NCBI GenBank assembly: GCA_009773375.1
Contig: WRPH01000015.1
Location: 99,417-163,416, forward strand
From: Paracoccaceae bacterium
GTDB lineage: Bacteria > Pseudomonadota > Alphaproteobacteria > Rhodobacterales > Rhodobacteraceae
DNA length: 64,000 bases
Reading direction: 5' to 3'
The translations under genes were made by a program, and so were the position numbers. Positions 1 to 8,989 of the stretch are shown here, in pieces; the first letter of the stretch is position 1; each line of letters opens with the position of its first letter. The notes under the pieces were generated by a model. The model did not search any database, was not told the DNA's origin, and saw only the letters and a list, made by a program, of their open reading frames with translations.

Positions 1-685
1 AATACAGCATCGCGCCGAACAGGATCGCCGTCTGCCCGAGCCAATAGGCGGGCCAGAGCGCCAGACGCAGGGCGCGTTTGAGCCGGGGCGGGCGGGCGAT
101 GAAGATTTCAATGGCCAGCAGCAGATCGGACAACACGAACAGGGCAGCGCCGGACCAGACCACCGGGCGGCCCCCATGCGGTGGCAGGGCGATGGTGACC
201 GCCGCCATCAGGCCGATGACCAGAACGTAGCCCCGCACCGGCCAGCGCAGGCGGGATGTGTGGGGCGAGAGCCAGAGTTCGGTCGAGGCCAGCAGGGCAA
301 ACAGGCCGCAAAACGCGGTGATCTGGCCTGCGCCGATGGCAAACCCGCCAAGACCCGCCGCGCGCTGCGCCATCGCCACGGCATAGGCCAGATGGCCCAA
401 CGCAAAGGCCGCCATGCCGGCCAGAAAGGCAGGCTCGCCGCGCCGCGACAGGGCGAAGTCGCCTGCAGCTCCGAATGCCAGCCCGACGAGGATCAGCGCA
501 AGGCCGGGGCCTGCGAGGATCGCGCCTGCCAGCACCAGCCCGGCTGTGGCGGTGGTTTTCAGCAGGGTGCGCGGCCAGCTGGGCTGATCTTGTGCGGCGT
601 AAAGCAGCCAATAGCCGCAGGCGGCGAGGCTGGGCAGCAGCAGGAGCGCGATTTCCGAGGCTGCAAAGAGATTGGCGTGCTGCAC
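1..685 (-). CDS. Lysoplasmalogenase (YhhN family), 3' end outside window
   Basis: Minus-strand reading gives VQHANLFAASEIALLLLPSLAACGYWLLYAA...GDFALSRRGEPAFLAGMAAFALGHLAYA...SGAALFVLSDLLLAIEIF...LALWPAYWLGQTAILFGAML, a multi-TM YhhN-like pattern. GTG start; not in the supplied ORF list. Confidence 0.75.
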   Translation of the reverse strand, partial: MQHANLFAASEIALLLLPSLAACGYWLLYAAQDQPSWPRTLLKTTATAGLVLAGAILAGPGLALILVGLAFGAAGDFALSRRGEPAFLAGMAAFALGHLAYAVAMAQRAAGLGGFAIGAGQITAFCGLFALLASTELWLSPHTSRLRWPVRGYVLVIGLMAAVTIALPPHGGRPVVWSGAALFVLSDLLLAIEIFIARPPRLKRALRLALWPAYWLGQTAILFGAMLY

Positions 686-736
686 CTGCGGCTCCTTGGC
701 ACTGGTTCTGGCGGATTGTCATGCTAGATTGCGCCG

Positions 737-1795
737 ATGCAAGAGATGACCTCACGTCCGCTTCCGATGGTGCTGTTTGCGCTGGCCTCTGCGACGCCGC
801 TGGCGCTGTTTGCGTTGGGGATTTTGTGGGGCGGTGTGTGGGTGCTGGCGGCGCTGGTCTATATGACGGTGTTTGCGGCGCTGCTGGACCAGATCTCGGG
901 GCTGTTTGCAGGCGATGCGCCGGAGGGGGCGGAGTTTCCTGCCGCCGATGCGATGCTGGTGGTGCTGGCGCTGGGCGCACTGGGGCTGATGCCTGCGACG
1001 GTCTGGGCGGTGGCGGGCGACAGTGGCTTGTCGGGCTGGGGGCGGCTTGCGGTGTTTGTGGGCGCGGGGCTGTGGTTTGGGCAAGTTGCCAACCCGACCG
1101 CGCATGAGCTGATCCACCGATCACCGCGCGGGCTGTTCCGCTTAGGCGGGCTGGTCTACTGCTGGCTGCTGTTCGGGCATCATACCTCGGCGCATCGGCT
1201 GGTGCATCACCGCCATGCGGCCAGTCTGGATGACCCGAATACGGCGCGGTCGGGCGAGGGGTATTATGCCTTTCTGATCCGGGCCTGGGCAGGCAGTTTC
1301 CGGCTGGGCTGGGCGGCAGAGGATGCGTTGCGGGCGCGGCGGGCGAGCAAGCCGGGGCTGCATCCTTACGCGGTCTATATCGGTATGGCGGCGGTTTGCG
1401 TGGCTTTGGGCGTGCTGATTGCCGGGCCGCTGGGGGCGCTGGCGTGGATTGCGCTGGCGGCTCATGCGCAAAGCCAGCTGATGCTGTCGGATTATGTGCA
1501 GCATTACGGGCTGTTACGGGCGCGGCTGGCGGATGGGCGGCTGGAGCCGGTTGCGGCAAGGCACAGCTGGAACGCGCCGCATTGGTTTTCCTCGGCCTAT
1601 ATGCTGAACGCGCCGCGACATTCCGATCACCACGCGCACCCGACGCGGCCCTATCCGGCGCTGCGCCTGCCGCCGCCCGATCAGGCACCGCACCTGCCGT
1701 GGCCGCTGCCGTTTGCCTGCCTGCTGGCGTTGTTCCCGCCGCTGTGGAAGCGTGCAATCCGGCCCCATCTGAAGCCGTGGCGGCTTGCTGCCTGA
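737..1795 (+). CDS. AlkB-like membrane di-iron alkane monooxygenase / fatty acid desaturase family
   Basis: Histidine boxes HELIHR, HRLVHHRH and PRHSDHHAHP in a multi-TM protein. Confidence 0.85.
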   Translation: MQEMTSRPLPMVLFALASATPLALFALGILWGGVWVLAALVYMTVFAALLDQISGLFAGDAPEGAEFPAADAMLVVLALGALGLMPATVWAVAGDSGLSGWGRLAVFVGAGLWFGQVANPTAHELIHRSPRGLFRLGGLVYCWLLFGHHTSAHRLVHHRHAASLDDPNTARSGEGYYAFLIRAWAGSFRLGWAAEDALRARRASKPGLHPYAVYIGMAAVCVALGVLIAGPLGALAWIALAAHAQSQLMLSDYVQHYGLLRARLADGRLEPVAARHSWNAPHWFSSAYMLNAPRHSDHHAHPTRPYPALRLPPPDQAPHLPWPLPFACLLALFPPLWKRAIRPHLKPWRLAA

Positions 1796-1858
1796 GGCGG
1801 GTTTCGGGTCTGGTCTTTGGCCAGTGCGCGCGGCAAGATGGCGGCGATGGAGGCCCTG

Positions 1859-2266
1859 ATGCGTCATTTGCTTGTTGTTCTGGCTGTCCTTGGCGGCCCT
1901 GCCTTTGCGCAAACCCCGACCAACCAGACGCCGATGAACGGGGCGGAGTTTGAGGCTTATGTCACCGGCAAGACGCTGACCTATGCCACCGATGGCTTTG
2001 TTTATGGCACCGAGCAATACAAGGCCGGGCGCAAGGTGATCTGGGCCTTTACCGCTGATGAATGCCGCGAGGGGTCGTGGTATGAAAGCGGATCGCAGAT
2101 CTGCTTTATCTATGAAGACCCGAACAATCCGCAATGCTGGCTGTTTTACAAATCCGATAGCGGCTTGCAGGCGGATTTTGTTGGCGAGGGCGGCGGGGCG
2201 AGCCTTTCCGAGGTGGAACAATCCGACGGGCCGATGGCCTGCATGGGGCCGGAGGTTGGGGTTTAA
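1859..2266 (+). CDS. Hypothetical secreted protein
   Basis: ORF 1817..2266; internal ATG at 1859 gives signal peptide MRHLLVVLAVLGGPAFAQ. Confidence 0.6.
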   Translation: MRHLLVVLAVLGGPAFAQTPTNQTPMNGAEFEAYVTGKTLTYATDGFVYGTEQYKAGRKVIWAFTADECREGSWYESGSQICFIYEDPNNPQCWLFYKSDSGLQADFVGEGGGASLSEVEQSDGPMACMGPEVGV

Positions 2267-2345
2267 ATGACGGTTGGTGCCGTCTCGGGTGGCATCGAGC
2301 CACCACTCGGCGGCGGCTGACGCGCCTGCTTGGCGTCTGCTGGCG

Positions 2346-3908
2346 TTAGAACAGGCTGGCTTGTTCGGGGCCTTTCGGGCCGGGTTTCTTTGCCGCACGG
2401 GTGCCAAGGCTGACGCGGCCATCGGCAAATTCAATCTCCAGCGCGGGGGATTTTTCTGCCGCCGCCTTGCTGGTGATCACATGGCCGTCGCCGCGCACCA
2501 CCGCATAGCCACGTTTCAGGGTTTCGGCATAGCCGAGCGTTTGCCGGGTGCGGTCCAGCGCCTCCAGCCGTTGCGACAGCGCGGCCAGCCGTTGCGCCGG
2601 GGCCGCTTGCAGGCGGGTATCCAGCTGCGCCAGCTTGACGCGGCCTTCGGCGGTCTTGCGCCCGGCATCCGCGATCAGCCGGGTCAGCGCCAAGGGCAGC
2701 CGCGACGCCCATTTGTCAAAGGCGGCGTGTTTGCGTTCAAGGCCGCGCGCGCTGCGGTCGTTCAGGCGCAGGCCGCTGGCCGACAGTGCCTCGCGCCGTC
2801 GGGTGATCAGGGCCAGCAGGGTTTCGAGGCGCAGGCGTGACGCGACATTGGCGAAGCCCGCGCGCTTTTTTGAGGCCGCCATGCCCAGCGCGCCGCCCAA
2901 GCGCTGCACGGTACCATCATAGCGTTGCCGCGGCGTGGCCAGCAGCGCATCGAGCCGGGGCAAGGCGCGGGCGAGATCGCGCAGTCGTTGGCCGCGCAGC
3001 GCCAACCCCTGCGCCAGCCCCCGGCTTTTGCGCGCGGTCAGCGTATCCAGCGCCGCCAGCAGTTCCAGCCGCACCGGCACCGCAAGTTCCGCCGCAGCCG
3101 TTGGGGTGGGCGCGCGCAGATCGGCGGCATAGTCGATCAGGGTGGTGTCGGTTTCATGGCCCACGGCGGAAATCAGCGGGATACGGCTGGATGCTGCGGC
3201 GCGGACGACGATTTCCTCGTTAAAGCCCCAAAGGTCTTCAAGGCCGCCGCCGCCGCGCGCGACGATGATCAGATCGGGGCGCGGGATCGGCCCGCCCGCT
3301 TCTATCGCGTTAAAGCCGCGAATGGCGGCGGCGACTTCCGCAGCACAAACCTGACCCTGCACCGCCACTGGCCAGATCAGCACATGGCGCGGGAAGCGGT
3401 CGCGCAGCCGGTGCAGAATGTCGCGGATCACCGCGCCGCTTGGCGAGGTGACAACGCCGATCACGCCCGGCAGATAGGGAATCGGTTTCTTGCGGGCGGG
3501 GTCGAACAGCCCTTCCGCCCCCAGCGCCGCCTTGCGCTTTTCCAGCATCGCCATCAGCGCGCCTGCCCCTGCCGGGGCCACATCATCGACGATCAGCTGA
3601 TACTTCGATTGGCCCGGAAAGGTGGTCATCTTGCCGGTGGCGATAACCTCCATGCCTTCCTCGGGGCGGACCTGCATGCGGGCGACCTGGCCCTTCCACG
3701 ACACCGCATCCAGCGTGGCGCGGTCATCTTTCAGTGCGAAATAGAGATGCCCCGAGGCCGGACGGCTGACCCGGCCGACCTCGCCGCGCACCCGGACAAG
3801 GCCGAATTCGCCCTCGATCACCTTTTTGACCGCACCGGACAGTTCCGAGACGGTGAATTCCGGCGAATTGCTGGCGGCGGGGGATTCGAACAGATCAGAC
3901 ATCGGCAA
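2346..3908 (-). CDS. xseA: Exodeoxyribonuclease VII large subunit
   Basis: FTVSELSGAVKKVIEGEFGLVRVRGEVGRVSRPASGHLYFALKD... and DLIIVARGGGGLEDLWGFNEEIVVRA. Confidence 0.95.
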   Translation of the reverse strand: MPMSDLFESPAASNSPEFTVSELSGAVKKVIEGEFGLVRVRGEVGRVSRPASGHLYFALKDDRATLDAVSWKGQVARMQVRPEEGMEVIATGKMTTFPGQSKYQLIVDDVAPAGAGALMAMLEKRKAALGAEGLFDPARKKPIPYLPGVIGVVTSPSGAVIRDILHRLRDRFPRHVLIWPVAVQGQVCAAEVAAAIRGFNAIEAGGPIPRPDLIIVARGGGGLEDLWGFNEEIVVRAAASSRIPLISAVGHETDTTLIDYAADLRAPTPTAAAELAVPVRLELLAALDTLTARKSRGLAQGLALRGQRLRDLARALPRLDALLATPRQRYDGTVQRLGGALGMAASKKRAGFANVASRLRLETLLALITRRREALSASGLRLNDRSARGLERKHAAFDKWASRLPLALTRLIADAGRKTAEGRVKLAQLDTRLQAAPAQRLAALSQRLEALDRTRQTLGYAETLKRGYAVVRGDGHVITSKAAAEKSPALEIEFADGRVSLGTRAAKKPGPKGPEQASLF

Positions 3909-4000
3909 CCTTGTGTGACGCGCGTGCAGACCTTATGACGCCATCAAGCAAAGGCCAAGCGGGCAAGGGCCTGCACAGCTAACCTATGCGGGGGCGCGTC

Positions 4001-5266
4001 ATGAATATCCTGATCCTTGGCAGCGGCGGGCGCGAACATGCGCTGGCCTGGGCGGTGAAGCAGAACCCGAAGACGGATCGGCTGATCGTGGCTCCGGGCA
4101 ACGCGGGCATTGCGATGCTGGCGGAATGCGCCGATTTCAACATCCTTGACGGGACCGAGGTGGTGGCGTTCTGCGAGGAGAACGCGATTGATTTCGTGAT
4201 CATCGGGCCGGAAGCGCCGCTTGCGGCGGGCGTGGCAGATGCCACCCGGGCGGCGGGGCTTTTGACCTTTGGGCCGAGTGCAGCGGCGGCAAAGCTGGAG
4301 GCATCGAAGGGTTTCACCAAGGAAATCTGCGATGCCTGCGGCGCGCCGACGGCGGGTTATGCGCGGTTCACCGAAGCGGGGCCTGCGAAGGACTATGTGC
4401 GCGCGCAGGGGGCACCGATCGTGGTCAAGGCCGATGGGCTGGCGGCTGGCAAGGGCGTGATCGTTGCCATGACCGAGGCCGAGGCTTTGGCGGCAATTGA
4501 CGACATGTTCGGCGGCGAATTCGGTGCGGCTGGCGCGGAAGTGGTGATCGAAGAATTCATGACCGGGGAAGAGGCCTCGTTCTTCATCCTGACCGATGGC
4601 GTCAACGCTTTGCCGATCGGCACCGCGCAGGATCACAAGCGGGTGGGCGATGGCGATACCGGGCCGAACACCGGCGGCATGGGGGCCTATTCGCCTGCCC
4701 CGGTGCTGACCGACGCGATTGCCGCCCGCGCGATGGAAGAAATCGTGCTGCCGACCATCCGCGAGATGGCGCGGCGCGGCACGCCCTATCAGGGGGTGCT
4801 GTATGCGGGCCTGATGATCAAGGACGGTCAGTGTCGGCTGGTGGAATACAACGCCCGCTTCGGCGACCCGGAAACCCAGGTGCTGATGATGCGGCTGGGC
4901 GCGCAGGCGCTGGATCTGCTGCTGGCCTGTGCCGAGGGGCGGCTGGATAAGGCGCAGGTCAACTGGGCTGATGATCATGCGATTACCGTGGTGATGGCGG
5001 CCAAGGGCTATCCCGGCGCTTATCAAAAAGGCTCGGTGATCCATGGGCTGGCGCGACTGCCGGAAGACAGCCGTCATATGTGCTTTCACGCGGGCACCGT
5101 GGAAAAGGATGGCCAGATCGTTGCCAATGGGGGCCGGGTGCTGGCGATCACCGCGCGCGGCGACACCTTGGCCGATGCCCGCAACCGCGCCTATGCGATG
5201 ATCGACCATCTGCGCTGGCCCGAAGGCTTTTGCCGCAGCGATATTGGCTGGCGGGCGCTGCCGTGA
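4001..5266 (+). CDS. purD: Phosphoribosylamine--glycine ligase
   Basis: MNILILGSGGREHALAW; GNAGIA; ATP-grasp core; NTGGMGAYSPAPVL. Confidence 0.97.
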   Translation: MNILILGSGGREHALAWAVKQNPKTDRLIVAPGNAGIAMLAECADFNILDGTEVVAFCEENAIDFVIIGPEAPLAAGVADATRAAGLLTFGPSAAAAKLEASKGFTKEICDACGAPTAGYARFTEAGPAKDYVRAQGAPIVVKADGLAAGKGVIVAMTEAEALAAIDDMFGGEFGAAGAEVVIEEFMTGEEASFFILTDGVNALPIGTAQDHKRVGDGDTGPNTGGMGAYSPAPVLTDAIAARAMEEIVLPTIREMARRGTPYQGVLYAGLMIKDGQCRLVEYNARFGDPETQVLMMRLGAQALDLLLACAEGRLDKAQVNWADDHAITVVMAAKGYPGAYQKGSVIHGLARLPEDSRHMCFHAGTVEKDGQIVANGGRVLAITARGDTLADARNRAYAMIDHLRWPEGFCRSDIGWRALP

Positions 5267-6168
5267 TCGTCCGCGACAAGCCCGGCCCGCTGCAACTGCT
5301 GTTTGCGGTGCGCGGGTCGGTCTTGCCGCATATCTGGCGCGAACTGGCACTTGTGACGCTGGTTGCCATTGCGATCACCGCTTATGATCGGCTGGTGCAG
5401 CCGCTGGCACATACCGGAGCGGCACCGTTTGCGGTGTTCGGCACCGCGCTGTCGCTGTTTCTGGGTTTTCGCAACAACGCCGCCTATGATCGCTGGTGGG
5501 AGGCGCGCAAGCTGTGGGGCGGCTTGCTGGCTGACAGCCGCAGCCTTGCCCGCGAGGCGGCGCTGTTTCTGCCCGACCCTGCGCTGCGCCACCGCCTGCT
5601 GCGGCTGAACCGCGCCTTCCTGCACCTGCACCGCGCGCAACTGCGCAAGCTGCGCCTCGATCCGCAGGCCGAAGCGATGACCGCCGCCGTGCCCTGCCCC
5701 AGCTTTGCCACTACGCCAAACCCGCCCTGCGCCGCGCTGACCGAAATGAACCTGCTGCTGGTGCAGGCGCACAAGGCGGGCGGGCTGGATGGCTTCGGCG
5801 CGATGACGCTTTCCGACCGGATCGCCGGGCTTTCGCTGGCGCAGGCGGGGTGCGAACGCATCGCTATCACGCCGCTGCCCTATGTCTATTCGCTTTTGGT
5901 GTTCCGCACCTCGTGGCTGTTTGTGCTGCTGCTGCCGCTGGCGCTGATCGAGCCTGCGGGCTGGCTGACGCCGCTGTTCACCGTGATCGTCGCCTATACC
6001 TTTTTCGGGTTAGCCGAAGTCACTGAAGAGCTGGCGCATCCGTTCGGCGCAACCGCCAACGCGCTGCCACTGGATGCGATCTGCCGCGCCGCCGAAATCA
6101 GTCTGGCGCCGCATCTGGACGAAACCGCGCCGGAACCGCTGCAACCGCAAGATTTCCGGCTGGATTAG
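5263..6168 (+). CDS. Bestrophin family protein
   Basis: FGTALSLFLGFRNNAAYDRWWEARKLWGGL; GTG start at 5263 overlaps the purD stop. Confidence 0.85.
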   Translation: MIVRDKPGPLQLLFAVRGSVLPHIWRELALVTLVAIAITAYDRLVQPLAHTGAAPFAVFGTALSLFLGFRNNAAYDRWWEARKLWGGLLADSRSLAREAALFLPDPALRHRLLRLNRAFLHLHRAQLRKLRLDPQAEAMTAAVPCPSFATTPNPPCAALTEMNLLLVQAHKAGGLDGFGAMTLSDRIAGLSLAQAGCERIAITPLPYVYSLLVFRTSWLFVLLLPLALIEPAGWLTPLFTVIVAYTFFGLAEVTEELAHPFGATANALPLDAICRAAEISLAPHLDETAPEPLQPQDFRLD

Positions 6169-6285
6169 CGCCGATTGGCGACAACTGCGCCACGCGGCCA
6201 AGATAGATCAGACGGGCGCTTGCCCTATCCCCGGCACGCAGCTATGTAGCACGCGATTTTTCTAGCCAGAGACAGGGAAAAGGCG

Positions 6286-7542
6286 ATGCCGCTTCTCGTT
6301 ATGAAATTCGGTGGCACATCGGTTGCCGACCTCGCGCGCATCGAAAATGCCGCGAAGAAGGTGCAGGCCGAGGTGGAGCGTGGCTATGACGTGATCGTCA
6401 TCGTCTCGGCAATGTCGGGGGAAACCAACAAGCTTGTGGGCTATGTCGAGGGCACCTCCAAGCTGTATGACGCCCGCGAATATGACGCGGTGGTCGCGGC
6501 GGGTGAAAACGTCACCGCCGGGCTGATGGCGCTGCGCTTGCAGGAAATGGGCATAGCGGCGCGGTCGTGGCAGGGTTGGCAAGTGCCGATCAACACCACC
6601 TCGGCGCATAGCTCGGCGCGGTTCGTGTCGATCCCGCGCGAAAATATCGACGCGAAGTTTGCCGAAGGTTTCAAGGTGGCGGTGGTCGCGGGCTTTCAGG
6701 GCGTTTCGCACGAAGGCCGCATCACCACGCTGGGCCGCGGCGGATCGGACACCACGGCAGTCGCCTTTGCGTCGGCCTTCGGGGCAGAGCGTTGCGATAT
6801 TTATACCGATGTGGACGGCGTCTATACCACCGACCCGCGCATCACCGAAAAAGCCCGCAAGCTGGACAAGATCGCGTTTGAAGAAATGCTGGAACTGGCC
6901 TCACTGGGCGCGAAAGTGCTGCAAACCCGGTCGGTTGAACTGGCGATGCGCTACAAGGTGCGGCTGCGGGTGCTGTCCTCGTTCGAGGACACCGATGAAA
7001 CTTCTGGAACTTTGGTCTGCGACGAGGATGAAATCATGGAATCGAAAGTTGTTTCCGGCGTAGCCTATAGCCGCGACGAAGCCAAAGTGACGCTGGTGCG
7101 GGTGGAAGACCGCCCCGGTATCGCTGCTGCGATCTTCGGGCCGCTGTCCGAAGCGGGCGTCAACGTCGATATGATCGTGCAGAACATTTCCGAAGTGGAA
7201 GCCGGCAGCGCCAAGGGGGCGACCACCGACATGACCTTCTCGTGCCCGACCAATCAGGTTGCGCGGGCGAAAAAGGCTATGGAAGACGCGGTGGCGGCGG
7301 GCATGATCAGCTATGATGATCTGGTGGTCGATACCGACGTCGCCAAGGTTTCGGTGGTGGGCATCGGCATGCGCAGCCACGCCGGGGTTGCTGCGACCAT
7401 GTTCAAGGCGCTGTCGAAAGAGAACATCAACATCAAGGTGATCGCGACGTCCGAAATCAAGATTTCCGTGCTGATCGACCGGAAATACATGGAACTGGCG
7501 GTGCAGGCGCTGCACGACGCCTTTGAGCTGGACAAGGTCTGA
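6286..7542 (+). CDS. lysC: Aspartate kinase
   Basis: MPLLVMKFGGTSVADLARIENAAKKV; tandem ACT region. Confidence 0.97.
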   Translation: MPLLVMKFGGTSVADLARIENAAKKVQAEVERGYDVIVIVSAMSGETNKLVGYVEGTSKLYDAREYDAVVAAGENVTAGLMALRLQEMGIAARSWQGWQVPINTTSAHSSARFVSIPRENIDAKFAEGFKVAVVAGFQGVSHEGRITTLGRGGSDTTAVAFASAFGAERCDIYTDVDGVYTTDPRITEKARKLDKIAFEEMLELASLGAKVLQTRSVELAMRYKVRLRVLSSFEDTDETSGTLVCDEDEIMESKVVSGVAYSRDEAKVTLVRVEDRPGIAAAIFGPLSEAGVNVDMIVQNISEVEAGSAKGATTDMTFSCPTNQVARAKKAMEDAVAAGMISYDDLVVDTDVAKVSVVGIGMRSHAGVAATMFKALSKENINIKVIATSEIKISVLIDRKYMELAVQALHDAFELDKV

Positions 7543-7560
7543 GCCAGAAGCGTTCTGAAT

Positions 7561-7600
7561 AAAACCGCCGGAAAGCACAGGCTTTCCGGCGGTTTTGCTT
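7561..7600. terminator. Bidirectional intrinsic terminator
   Basis: AAAACCGCCGGAAAGC-acag-GCTTTCCGGCGGTTTT, perfect 16-bp stem between convergent genes. Confidence 0.9.
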
Positions 7601-7607
7601 TGGGGCG

Positions 7608-8336
7608 TCAATACACTGTCGCAAACGCACTGGGCGCGTGCGAGGCCAGCACGATCACCTTGCAGCCATCCTGCACGCGGTCGTGCAGATCAATCACGTC
7701 CTGATCCAGCAGGCGGATGCAGCCCGAAGACACCGCCCGCCCCAGATATTTCGGCTCGCAGGCGCCGTGGATGCGGTAGAGCGTGTCTTGCTTGTTCTGG
7801 AACAGATACAGCGCCCGCGCACCCAAGGGGTTGCCGGGGCCGCCGGGCATGCCGCCGTTGGCAACCGAATAGGGCTCAAATTCGGGCCGCCGCGCGATCA
7901 TCGAATCCGGGGCTTTCCACACCGGCCATTTGCGGCGGAACTGCATCACCGCATCGCCGTTCCAGGCAAAACCCGCCGCCCCGACGCTGACGCCATAGCG
8001 CAGCGCGCGGCCACCTTCGGTGATCAGGTGCAGATAGGCGGCATCGGGATCGACGACGATGGTGCCGGGCGCGGCGAATGCAAACGGGTTTGCCACCTCT
8101 TGCCGCCAATGCCGGGGATCGACAGTGCCATCGGGCACCGCTGGCACCGGATGCGGTTCGGTCAGAATGGCCCCGTAGCGGGCGGGCATCGGCGGGGGCG
8201 GTTCAGGTGGGGCGGCGACGGGTGCCACGACAGGGCGGGCGCAGGCGGACAGGCTTGCGGCAGCAGCCGCAGCCACAAAGGCGCGTCGGGTCAACATGGG
8301 ATATCCTTCGAAATCTGCAGGGATCAGGGCCGACAC
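7608..8336 (-). CDS. L,D-transpeptidase (YkuD domain), exported; likely start near 8297
   Basis: MLTRRAFVAAAAAASLSACA leader; IHGACEPKYLGRAVSSGCIRLLDQDVIDLHDRV catalytic motif. Confidence 0.9.
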   Translation of the reverse strand: MSALIPADFEGYPMLTRRAFVAAAAAASLSACARPVVAPVAAPPEPPPPMPARYGAILTEPHPVPAVPDGTVDPRHWRQEVANPFAFAAPGTIVVDPDAAYLHLITEGGRALRYGVSVGAAGFAWNGDAVMQFRRKWPVWKAPDSMIARRPEFEPYSVANGGMPGGPGNPLGARALYLFQNKQDTLYRIHGACEPKYLGRAVSSGCIRLLDQDVIDLHDRVQDGCKVIVLASHAPSAFATVY

Positions 8337-8354
8337 ATCGGTCGGGCGCGGCGC

Positions 8355-8711
8355 TCAGCAGGATCTTGGAGGTCCGAGCGGTGGTGACGGATCACGTCCG
8401 ATTGCGGAAAGATCGGCGCTGGCACGCGGATGCGCCAAGCGTTGCGTTCCGGCGACAGCTGAGGCTTCGGGCAGCAGGCCCAGCACAGGGTTGCAGGCAG
8501 ATCCGGGCAGCACCGGGCCACGGCAATGCTTTGTCGAAACCAGTTTGGCATCGCTTCGCATTGTGGCAGACGCCTCATGGCCGGCCGCCCAATCCTGAAC
8601 GAGCGCGCTTTGCGGCGCGGTTCTGCCAGTTGGCATCTGCTTTGCGAAAGCCCCCCAGGGCAGCAGCACCAGCACCAGAAACAGCGCGAAGAAAGAACGA
8701 AGAATGTGCAT
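8355..8711 (-). CDS. Small secreted protein of unknown function
   Basis: MHILRSFFALFLVLVLLPWGAFA signal peptide. Confidence 0.5.
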   Translation of the reverse strand: MHILRSFFALFLVLVLLPWGAFAKQMPTGRTAPQSALVQDWAAGHEASATMRSDAKLVSTKHCRGPVLPGSACNPVLGLLPEASAVAGTQRLAHPRASADLSAIGRDPSPPLGPPRSC

Positions 8712-8989
8712 GTGCCCTTGGTGCCACATCAACAAAAGCCTGTCGAGGCTTCGAGGCCGTGATCCCGGCCCGATCCAGCCACGATCCGATCATCTGTTTT
8801 CACATGGCCGTGAACTGGCCTGCGTGCCCCAATTGCTTGCCACCCAAACAGGCGGGCACCGCGGCGCTGGCCAAAATTTGCGCAGATGAGTGGTGGCCCC
8901 GGTGAAACAGACACATCCTCCGGATTTTCCCCACTCCCCTTTGTTACAAACCTGTCCTATAGAGGGAGAAAGCCATTTGGACCGGATAT

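Noticed and set aside
108-1757. 549-aa minus ORF, His/Pro/Ala-rich
   Set aside because: High-GC antisense shadow of the lysoplasmalogenase and AlkB-like genes; no domain-like sequence.
3944-5350. 468-aa minus ORF
   Set aside because: Antisense shadow of purD.
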